Positions 23,251 through 30,057 of a stretch of 34,253 nt of DNA are shown here, piece after piece. The stretch covers positions 1-34,253 of the forward strand of contig JAFPWV010000144.1 in the NCBI GenBank assembly GCA_017412675.1. Direction: 5' to 3'. The notes below the pieces were generated by a model, which searched no databases, was not told where the DNA came from, and saw nothing but the letters and a program-made list of their open reading frames with translations. The stretch comes from Clostridia bacterium. Lineage in GTDB: Bacteria; Bacillota; Clostridia; Oscillospirales; CAG-272. Numbering within the stretch: position 1 is the first letter of the stretch; every line of letters starts with the position of its first letter. The position numbers were made by a program, and so were the translations under genes.

Positions 23251-24275
23251 GGGATATTCTCCTTTTCCGGGAGAAGAGCGGCTTCTCCCCGTTCGATGGT
23301 TTTGGCGGCATAGAGGATCGCGCCGAGGCCGAAGAGGAAGGATGCGAGCGTCAGGGCGGTCGCGGCGGGTCCGGTCAGGGGGATGAGCAGTCCGGCGACG
23401 GTCCCGGGCCACAGGGCAGACGCGGCGATGCCGAACGCGAATCCGGGGGAATCCGGCATCGCGCGGTACATCAGCCAGAGCGTGATCGGCATGGTGAGGT
23501 TGAGGGCGAACTGCCCGGCGAGGGACGGGATCATCCACGGAGCCGTGAACGCGATGAGGAGTGCCGCGGCGGGGACGGACAGAAGCGCGGCCTTCGAGGG
23601 GCCGAGCCGGTCACAGACGAATCCGCCCGCCGTCTTCCCCGCCCAGACCGCGAGGGTCAGGCAGAGAGCTGCCGCCGCGCCATCCTTCCACGGGAACGAG
23701 ACGACCGAGCCGCCCACCGCGCGCACCGCCACGGCGAGGGTCAAAAAGAGGATGGCGAGGAGCGGGACCTTCGCGGCTGCGTTCGTTTTCGGGGTGTCTT
23801 CCGTCGGTTTCTCTTTTCGACTGAAAACGGCATAGAGGACGGCCATGATCCCGGCGAGGACGGCGAAGACGATCCCCCACGAGGGAAAGAGCGTCCCGAG
23901 CGTCAGACCGATGGCGCCGGGCGCGACGAACACGCCGAGGGGACCCGCACGTCCGCCGCTGTGCTCCAGCGTTCTCGCGCCGCCCGCGACATGGAAGACG
24001 CTGTTGCCGCACCCGATGACGACGATCCGTCCGAGGGGATCGAGGGGCAGCAGGAATCCCGAAGCCGTGACGAGGAGCGAGAGCGGTGCCGCGAGGCCGT
24101 GACGCCGGATCCGGTCCGCCGCGAGCCCGACGAGGCACTGCGTCGAGAAGGCGAGGGTGTTGTATAAGAGGATCAGGTTCGTGATCTCCCCCGCGCGGGC
24201 AACGGGGCCGAAGATCGTCGCCGCGCACAGAGCGTCCACGAGGAAATGCGAGAAAGCGTCGAAGAACAGCAGCAT
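23247..24275 (-). CDS. MFS-like transporter
   Basis: A 342-aa polytopic protein with about ten predicted helices. It starts LLFFDAFSHFLVDALCAA, a helix-1 pattern seen in fosmidomycin-resistance-like MFS proteins, and has ADRIRRHG between helices 2 and 3 and CDRLGPSKA in the second half, the two equivalent MFS loop positions. It is shorter than the usual 380-420 aa, which fits a compact or N/C-trimmed member. The start is ATG 24275 with GGGAGGGG shortly upstream; the ATG at 24293 has no site. It leads a four-gene operon of membrane proteins from its own promoter. The substrate is unknown. Confidence 0.85.
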   Translation of the reverse strand: MLLFFDAFSHFLVDALCAATIFGPVARAGEITNLILLYNTLAFSTQCLVGLAADRIRRHGLAAPLSLLVTASGFLLPLDPLGRIVVIGCGNSVFHVAGGARTLEHSGGRAGPLGVFVAPGAIGLTLGTLFPSWGIVFAVLAGIMAVLYAVFSRKEKPTEDTPKTNAAAKVPLLAILFLTLAVAVRAVGGSVVSFPWKDGAAAALCLTLAVWAGKTAGGFVCDRLGPSKAALLSVPAAALLIAFTAPWMIPSLAGQFALNLTMPITLWLMYRAMPDSPGFAFGIAASALWPGTVAGLLIPLTGPAATALTLASFLFGLGAILYAAKTIERGEAALLPEKENIP

Positions 24276-24308
24276 GGATCCCCTCCCGGACATCGATGAT
24301 CTGTCCTT

Positions 24309-24337
24309 ATCATAGCATATACCGCGGGGTTTTGCAA
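24309..24337 (-). promoter_or_regulatory. Promoter of the four-gene membrane operon
   Basis: On the minus strand: -35 TTGCAA (24332-24337), 17-bp spacer, -10 TATGAT (24309-24314) with extended TGC. Confidence 0.78.
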
Positions 24338-24402
24338 GCGTCTTTCCGCGCTTTCCCCGCCAGGGAACGGGTTTTTTCGCGGTTTTTCGACCGTCTCCCG
24401 CG

Positions 24403-24443
24403 CGCCCGTTTCATTTCATCGTTCATCCATGAAATCCCGGGCG
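24403..24443. repeat. Imperfect palindrome between divergent genes
   Basis: CGCCC (24403-24407) pairs with GGGCG (24439-24443), and ATTTCAT (24413-24419) with ATGAAAT (24429-24435), around a 9-base centre. It has no T-run, and it lies just upstream of a possible plus-strand -10, so it may be an operator or an RNA/DNA hairpin. Confidence 0.5.
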
Positions 24444-24459
24444 ATTGTTCACATTTATG

Positions 24460-24468
24460 TGCTATACT
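24460..24468 (+). promoter_or_regulatory. Possible extended -10 promoter for the PatB/MalY gene
   Basis: TGC-TATACT (24460-24468) is an extended -10; no good -35 is found at 16-18 bp. If used, the leader is about 275 bases and carries both repeat fragments. Confidence 0.35.
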
Positions 24469-24478
24469 GCCCGAGAGA

Positions 24479-24520
24479 AGCGATCAAAAACCCTTCGCTC
24501 CCCCTCATCCGGCCTATGGG
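24479..24520 (+). repeat. Fragment of the palindromic MITE-like element
   Basis: About 35 of 42 positions match 34055-34096 at the left end of the element copy there (AGCGATCAAAA, then TCCCCCTCATCCG, then CCTAT). The rest of the element is missing, so it is a truncated copy. Confidence 0.65.
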
Positions 24521-24563
24521 CTCGGCCAATGAAGCGAAAACAGCCCTTTATAGAGGAGTACGG

Positions 24564-24602
24564 ATTGCCACGTCGCAGGTCGAGGAACCTGCTCCTCGCA
24601 AT
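24564..24602 (+). repeat. Third copy of the variable-stem hairpin repeat
   Basis: Outer ATTGC/GCAAT, conserved CACGTC and CTCCTC, inner stem GCAGGT (24575-24580) with ACCTGC (24587-24592). Similarity to the copy at 9934-9972 continues for about 60 bases downstream (AAGTTTGG, CAACC-GCACCAAGTT, GCT-TTGCG). Confidence 0.82.
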
Positions 24603-24745
24603 GACAAGCTGAAGTTGGATCGTATAGGCAACCAGCACCAAGTTGGCTTTGCGACAACACCTGTCAATGAAGTGACTGATGAGGGGGCAAACGCCTTTCG
24701 TTTTCAATACTATAAAAAAGTACGACAGACATCCGGGAGGTTATG

Positions 24746-25933
24746 ATGACATTTGATTTCGACACCCCCGTCAACCGCCGCGGAACCGACTCCGCGAAGT
24801 GGAACGTCCCGCCGACGGAGCTCCCCATGTGGGTGGCGGACATGGATTTCAAGACCGCGCCCGCCGTGGAGGAGGCCATCCTTCGCCGCGCCGCCGAGGG
24901 CGTTTTCGGCTATACGACCTTTCCAGACGCGTGGTACGACGCCTACATCGGCTGGTGGCGGGACCGCCATGACTTTTCGATCGAGCGGGAGTGGCTCGGC
25001 TTTGCCGTCGGCGTGATCCCCGCGATCTCGACCGCCGTCCGGGTGCTCTCGGAGCCGGGGGACCGCGTCGCGATGCTCACCCCGATCTACAGCGCGTTCC
25101 CCGCCATCGTCGAGGGAAACGGCCGGAGGACAGCCGAGGTCCCGATGATCCGTTCCTCGGAGAACGGACGCCCGGTCTATCGGATCGACTGGGACGCGCT
25201 GGAGGCCGCACTCGCCGCCGCAGACACGCCGCTCATGATCTTCTGCAGCCCCCAGAACCCGACCGGGCAGATCTGGGACCGGGAGACGATGGCGAAAATC
25301 GGCGAGCTCTGCCGCGCACACGGCGTGACGGTGCTCTCGGATGAGATCCACAGCGACATCGTGATGCCCGGGAAGCGCTGTCTTCCCTTCGCCGCCGCAA
25401 GCGGGACCAACCTCGCCCTCACCGCGACCTTCCTCTCCCCGACGAAGGCCTTCAACATCATGGGTCTCAAGACCGCCGCCGTCTGCGCTGCCGATCCGGA
25501 TCTGAGGAAAAAGATCCTCTCTTGTCTCGGCGATCTCGCGGGAGCGAACGTCTTCGCCGCGCCGGCCGCCATCGCCGCCTTCACCGAGGGGGCAGAATGG
25601 CTCGACGCGGTCTGCGGCTATATCTTCGAGAACAAGGCGCGCGTCGACGGCTTCCTCGCCTCCGAGCTGCCCGAGATCGTGTCGACCCCCTCCGAGGCGA
25701 CCTATCTGATGTGGCTCGACGTCGGGAAGATCACCGAGGACAGCGGAAAGTTCCACGAATACCTGCGGCAGGAGGCCGGGCTCTATGTCTGTCCCGGGAG
25801 CTGGTACCGCGGAGACGGCGCGCGCTTCCTCCGCCTCAACGCCGCCTGCCCGCGCTCCCTCCTCGAGGACGGGCTGGACCGTCTCCGGACCGGGGTGCGC
25901 CGATACGAATCGGAACGGGGGATCCGGGTGTGA
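24746..25933 (+). CDS. PatB/MalY-family C-S lyase or aminotransferase
   Basis: A 395-aa fold-type I PLP enzyme. WVADMDF (29-35), SPQNPTG (168-174), SDEIHSD (198-204) and the PLP lysine Lys234 in SPTKAFN are all signatures of the MalY/PatB group, which cleave C-S bonds of cystathionine or cysteine conjugates to a thiol, pyruvate and ammonia; some act as aminotransferases. The start is the second ATG (24746), five bases after GGGAGG; the ATG at 24743 is only two bases from it. Its stop overlaps the next gene's GTG (GTGA), so the two are translationally linked although their predicted jobs differ. Confidence 0.92.
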   Translation: MTFDFDTPVNRRGTDSAKWNVPPTELPMWVADMDFKTAPAVEEAILRRAAEGVFGYTTFPDAWYDAYIGWWRDRHDFSIEREWLGFAVGVIPAISTAVRVLSEPGDRVAMLTPIYSAFPAIVEGNGRRTAEVPMIRSSENGRPVYRIDWDALEAALAAADTPLMIFCSPQNPTGQIWDRETMAKIGELCRAHGVTVLSDEIHSDIVMPGKRCLPFAAASGTNLALTATFLSPTKAFNIMGLKTAAVCAADPDLRKKILSCLGDLAGANVFAAPAAIAAFTEGAEWLDAVCGYIFENKARVDGFLASELPEIVSTPSEATYLMWLDVGKITEDSGKFHEYLRQEAGLYVCPGSWYRGDGARFLRLNAACPRSLLEDGLDRLRTGVRRYESERGIRV

Positions 25934-27312
25934 AGCGGCGGATCTCTGCGGTGCTGCTCACCCTCTTCCTCCTCGCGGGATGCGCCGCCGAACCCGCTCC
26001 GGCACCGGAAACGGAGGCCGCCGAAGAATCCCCCGGGATCGTGCTCGCCGAGGACGGGCGGACCGATTTCGTCATGATCTGCGACCTCGGCGCCGACGAC
26101 GCGGTCCGGGCGGATTACTTCCGCATCCGCGACGCGTTCCGGGATCGGTACGGGGCAGAGCTGCCCGTGATCGACTGCGGCTATCGGGACGAACACGACT
26201 GCGAGATCATCGTCGCCGTCCGGAACCGCCCGGAATGCGCGGCGCTTCTCAAGGAGCTCGAGGAGGGCGACTACGCCGTCTCCGTCCGGAACGATCCCGA
26301 CACGGGAAACACGAAAATCCTGATTGCCTACAAAGGAGGCTTTGCCAGAATGTGCGCTGTTGAAACCTTTCTCAATACCTGCGCCGGCGACGGAAGAGCG
26401 GTTGTTCCCGAAACGCTCGATCTGCGCGGACACGCGGGCGACTGCATCGTCGAATCCACGATCCGCCAGCTCCGCGACCCCTGCATCCTCGTCGAGGACG
26501 GGGCCTATTACGCCTACGGGACCGGATGGCATTGCTATCGAAACACGAGCGGCTCCCTCGCCGGGCCGTGGACCGATCTCGGCGTGGTCGTCGATGTGCC
26601 GGAACACGCCGCGGGATGTCACTGGGCGCCCGAGGTGCATCGGTACAACGGAAAACTCTATATGTTTACGACGTATCTCTCGGACGAGAACAACCACCGC
26701 GGGTGCGTGATCCTCGTCTCCGATTCGCCCGAAGGACCGTTTCGGGAGATCACGGGCGGGCACATCACCCCGAAGACGTGGGATGCCATCGACGGGACGT
26801 TCTATGTCGCCCCCGACGGGCAGCCGTGGATGATCTTCGTGCACGAATGGACCTCCACGGATGACGGTGTCGGGCGGATGGCGGCGGCGAAGCTCTCGGA
26901 CGATCTCACGCATTTCGTCTCCGAGCCCGTCGAGCTCTTCCGCGCGGACGATGCGCCGTGGGCGAAGAACGGCGTCACGGACGGCTGCTGGATGCATCGG
27001 ACAAAGGACGGCCAGCTCCTCATGCTGTGGTCGAACTGGGACAGCGCGGGGTACTGCGTCGGGATCGCCCGCAGCGTCACCGGCGCGGTGGAAGGCCCGT
27101 GGACCCAGGACGAGCGCCTCCTCTACTCGAAGGCGATGACCGGGACCTACGACGGCGGCCACGGGATGCTCTTCACCGCCCTCGACGGGAAGATGTACCT
27201 CTCGATCCACTCGCCGAACAACCCCCAGGGGGATCGCATGGAAGTGCCGGTCTTCATCCCCGTGCGGGAGGAAAACGGGACGCTCGTGTGGGATCTCCGG
27301 ACCGGAGGCTGA
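25930..27312 (+). CDS. Lipoprotein with GH43-like five-bladed beta-propeller
   Basis: A 460-aa protein. Residues 1-18 form a lipoprotein signal with lipobox LLAGC (Cys18). Residues about 40-165 form an alpha/beta domain that I cannot place. Residues about 178-455 are GH43-like: RDPCILV (182-188, candidate base Asp183), HWAPEV (231-236), WDAIDGTF (284-291, Asp288 as pKa modulator), TDGCWMH (350-356), then GGHGMLF (409-415, the His that can bind the calcium/chloride site). At the usual general-acid Glu position there is Asp351 instead (DGCW). GH43 enzymes remove arabinose or xylose from plant polysaccharides. It would act outside, anchored to the membrane. The start is GTG in GTGA overlap with the upstream gene. 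Confidence 0.85.
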   Translation: MKRRISAVLLTLFLLAGCAAEPAPAPETEAAEESPGIVLAEDGRTDFVMICDLGADDAVRADYFRIRDAFRDRYGAELPVIDCGYRDEHDCEIIVAVRNRPECAALLKELEEGDYAVSVRNDPDTGNTKILIAYKGGFARMCAVETFLNTCAGDGRAVVPETLDLRGHAGDCIVESTIRQLRDPCILVEDGAYYAYGTGWHCYRNTSGSLAGPWTDLGVVVDVPEHAAGCHWAPEVHRYNGKLYMFTTYLSDENNHRGCVILVSDSPEGPFREITGGHITPKTWDAIDGTFYVAPDGQPWMIFVHEWTSTDDGVGRMAAAKLSDDLTHFVSEPVELFRADDAPWAKNGVTDGCWMHRTKDGQLLMLWSNWDSAGYCVGIARSVTGAVEGPWTQDERLLYSKAMTGTYDGGHGMLFTALDGKMYLSIHSPNNPQGDRMEVPVFIPVREENGTLVWDLRTGG

Positions 27313-27316
27313 TGAT

Positions 27317-27946
27317 ATGAAACTCCTCTTTCAGGGCGATTCCATCACCGACGGGAACCGCTACAAGGACAAGGCCTCCCGCTGGGACAAGAACCATCAG
27401 ATCGGGCACTCGTGGGCGTACATCGTCACGGGCGCGCTCACCGCGAAGCATCCCGGGCGCTACCTGTGCGTCAACCGCGGCGTCTCCGGCAACACGGTGA
27501 AGGACCTCGCAGCCCGCTGGCAGGAGGATGCCCTCGACGAGCGCCCGGACGTCCTGCTCGTCCTCATCGGCGTCAACGACTGCGCGGCGATCGCGGACGG
27601 CAGGATGCGGCCCGAGGAATACGGGACCGTCTACCGCGATCTCCTCAGACAGGTCCGGGAGGTCTCGCCAGAGGTCCGATTCATCCTGCTCGAACCGTTC
27701 CAGATCCTCGACGATCCGCGGCGGACGGAGATCCTCCATGACCTCTGCCGCACCGTGTGGGAGATCGCCGCCGAGGAGAATGCGCTCATGATCCCCCTCG
27801 CGGACGATTTCGACCGGTTCGCCCGCCGCGACGGCCGGGATCTCTGGCTCTGGGACGGCGTGCATCCGACGGAGGCCGGTCACTATCATATCGCCGAAAA
27901 GGTGCTCGCGGCGGGAGCTCCGCTCTTCGGCACGGAGGCTGTATGA
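27317..27946 (+). CDS. SGNH/GDSL-family hydrolase (esterase)
   Basis: A 209-aa protein without a signal peptide. The SGNH blocks are complete: block I GDSITDG (Ser9), block II NRGVSGNT (Gly58 region), block III GVND (Asn87), block V DGVHPT (Asp180, His183). Such enzymes remove acetyl or other acyl groups from sugars or lysophospholipids. Following a GH43-like lipoprotein, deacetylation of imported xylo-oligosaccharides is a reasonable idea (inference). GGAGG lies eight bases before the ATG; its stop overlaps the next ATG. Confidence 0.93.
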   Translation: MKLLFQGDSITDGNRYKDKASRWDKNHQIGHSWAYIVTGALTAKHPGRYLCVNRGVSGNTVKDLAARWQEDALDERPDVLLVLIGVNDCAAIADGRMRPEEYGTVYRDLLRQVREVSPEVRFILLEPFQILDDPRRTEILHDLCRTVWEIAAEENALMIPLADDFDRFARRDGRDLWLWDGVHPTEAGHYHIAEKVLAAGAPLFGTEAV

Positions 27947-28545
27947 TCCGAAACATCGTATTCGACATGGGCGGGGTGCTCTATCACTTCTATCCGACCG
28001 AAGCCCTCGCCGCCCTCCCCCCGGAAGACGCCCGCGTCATCGAGAACGCGATCTTCCGCCACCCCGACTGGATCCTGCAGGACCGCGGGGACGTCACCGA
28101 AGCGGAGCTGATCGAGCGGGTCCGGGCGCGGGTCCCCGAACGCCTCCGGGAGACGGCGGAGCAGTTCGTCCGCTGGTATGAGCTGACCGGCCCGGTCGAG
28201 GGGATGGATTCGCTCGCTGAGGAGCTTTCGGCGGCGGGCTATCCGCTCTATCTGCTCTCGAACGCCGGCGAGGCCTTTCACCGCTTCCGCGTCCGCATCC
28301 CCGCGCTGCGGTTCGTGACGGGTGAATTCGTCTCGGCGGACTATCACCTCTTGAAGCCGGATCCGGAGATCTACGCGAAGTTTGCCGAGGTCTTCGGCCT
28401 TTGCCCGGAGGAATGCCTCTTCATCGACGACTGGCCGCCGAACATCGAAGCCGCGAAGGCATGCACCTGGGACGGCATCGTCTTCAGCGGGGTCGACGAC
28501 CTTCGCCGGGAGCTCGCCCAGCGTGCAATTCTCAGAAATCCGTAA
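27943..28545 (+). CDS. HAD-superfamily hydrolase (YihX-like phosphatase)
   Basis: A 200-aa protein. Motif I is DMGGVL (Asp8; the second Asp of the usual DxD is Gly, as in glucose-1-phosphatase YihX and epoxide-hydrolase-type HADs), motif II LLSNAG (Ser106), motif III LKPD (Lys138) and motif IV IDDWPPNI (Asp162-Asp163). A helical cap lies between motifs I and II. Likely a cytoplasmic sugar-phosphate phosphatase. It starts at an ATGA overlap with the esterase gene, with GGAGG four bases upstream, and so belongs to the same transcript. Confidence 0.92.
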   Translation: MIRNIVFDMGGVLYHFYPTEALAALPPEDARVIENAIFRHPDWILQDRGDVTEAELIERVRARVPERLRETAEQFVRWYELTGPVEGMDSLAEELSAAGYPLYLLSNAGEAFHRFRVRIPALRFVTGEFVSADYHLLKPDPEIYAKFAEVFGLCPEECLFIDDWPPNIEAAKACTWDGIVFSGVDDLRRELAQRAILRNP

Positions 28546-28574
28546 GAAGTTCCATAAAAGAAGGAGACAACACC

Positions 28575-30038
28575 ATGTCCTGCACCACCGTTCTGGTCGG
28601 AAGAAACGCAACGAACGACCGCTCTACCATGATCGCCCGCACGGATGACGGCTTCTTCGACGTCAAAAAGATGATCGTCGTCGAGCCGAAGGATCAGCCG
28701 CGGAAATACAAAACCGTTCTCTCGCACCTCGAAATCGAACTGCCGGACGACCCGATGCGCTATACCGCCTGCCCGAGCGTCGATCCCAAAAACGGGATCT
28801 GGGCGGCGACCGGCATCAACGCGGCGAACGTCGGCATGACCGCGACGGAGACGATCACCTCGAATCCGCGCGTGCTGGCCGCCGATCCGCTCGTCAACTA
28901 TCAGAAAGCCGCGAACCGCCGCGAAAAGGACACCCCCGGCGGCATCGGCGAGGAAGATCTCGTCGTGCTCGTGCTGCCCTACATCCGCTCCGCGCGCGAG
29001 GGCGTTCTCCGGCTGGCGTCGCTGCTCGAGCGGTACGGCACCTACGAATCGAACGGCATCGCGTTCAACGACGAGAACGAGGTCTGGTGGCTCGAAACGA
29101 TCGGCGGGCATCACTGGATGGCGCGGCGCGTCCCGGACGACGTCTGCGTGCTCGCACCGAATCAGTTCGGCATGGACGCCTTCGATCTTGACGACGCGTT
29201 CGGCGAAAAGAAGGCGCATCTCTGCTCCGCCGATCTCACGGAATTCATCGCGGAGAACCATCTCGACCTCAATCAGGGCGGGAAATTCAATCCGCGGGAC
29301 GTCTTCGGCTCGCACACGGACATGGACCACGTCTACAACACGCCCCGCGCCTGGTTCATGGGACGGTATCTGACGCCGCACACCTACCGCTGGGACGGCG
29401 AGGGCGCGGACTTCACGCCGGAATCCGACAACATCCCGTGGTGCGTGGTCCCGGAGCGAAAGATCGCCGTGGAGGACGTGAAATACATGCTCTCCTCGCA
29501 CTATCAGGGCACGCCCTACAACCCCTACACGAGCATCGACACCGGACGGCGCGGCATGTACCGCTCGATCGGCATCAACCGCACGGGCCTCACCTCCGTC
29601 TGCCAGATCCGCCCGGACGTCCCGGAGGCGATCCGCGGGCTCGAATGGATCTGCTTCGGCTCCACCGTCTTCGACGCGCTCCTGCCCGTCTATCCGAACG
29701 CCGGGAAGATGCCGAAATACCTCTCGGACGTCACGACCGACGTCTCGACGGAGAACTTCTACTGGTCCTCCCGCCTCATCGGCGCGCTCGCGGACCCGCA
29801 TTACGGATCGACGATCCAGATGATCGAGCGGTATCAGAACGCCGTGATGACGAAGGGCCGCCGGATCGTGCTCGAATACGACCGGAAGATCCGGGAATCG
29901 GGCGACGTCTCGCTCACGGCGGAGGCCAACGAGAAGCTCGCCGCGATGGCGAAGGAAGAATCGACCGCGGCGCTCGGAAAGATCCTCCACGAGGCGAGCG
30001 TGCGCATGAAGAACGGCTACAACCGCGCGGACAACTGA
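28575..30038 (+). CDS. C69-family dipeptidase
   Basis: A 487-aa N-terminal-nucleophile hydrolase. It starts MSCTTVLVGRNAT with the catalytic Cys at position 3, followed by RSTMIARTDDG, the family signature. Members (such as lactobacillal PepD) cleave dipeptides, process themselves at this Cys and have broad specificity. It probably acts in the cytoplasm, since no signal peptide is present. AAGGAG lies eight bases before the ATG. It follows the HAD gene by 29 bases with no visible terminator or promoter, and ends 19 bases before feoAB. Confidence 0.93.
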   Translation: MSCTTVLVGRNATNDRSTMIARTDDGFFDVKKMIVVEPKDQPRKYKTVLSHLEIELPDDPMRYTACPSVDPKNGIWAATGINAANVGMTATETITSNPRVLAADPLVNYQKAANRREKDTPGGIGEEDLVVLVLPYIRSAREGVLRLASLLERYGTYESNGIAFNDENEVWWLETIGGHHWMARRVPDDVCVLAPNQFGMDAFDLDDAFGEKKAHLCSADLTEFIAENHLDLNQGGKFNPRDVFGSHTDMDHVYNTPRAWFMGRYLTPHTYRWDGEGADFTPESDNIPWCVVPERKIAVEDVKYMLSSHYQGTPYNPYTSIDTGRRGMYRSIGINRTGLTSVCQIRPDVPEAIRGLEWICFGSTVFDALLPVYPNAGKMPKYLSDVTTDVSTENFYWSSRLIGALADPHYGSTIQMIERYQNAVMTKGRRIVLEYDRKIRESGDVSLTAEANEKLAAMAKEESTAALGKILHEASVRMKNGYNRADN

Positions 30039-30057
30039 TGGATTTCCGGGGGACAAC

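Larger units (their letters stand above)
24276..24745. other. Repeat-rich intergenic interval of 470 bases
   Basis: No gene is supported. It holds the minus-strand membrane-operon promoter, an imperfect palindrome (24403-24443), a weak plus-strand promoter and two different repeat-family fragments (24479-24520 and 24564-24602). The open frame spanning part of it reads straight through the repeats and has no ribosome site. Confidence 0.7.

Noticed and set aside
24429-24742. A 105-codon open frame before the PatB gene
   Set aside because: It spans two repeat fragments and a palindrome and has no ribosome site.
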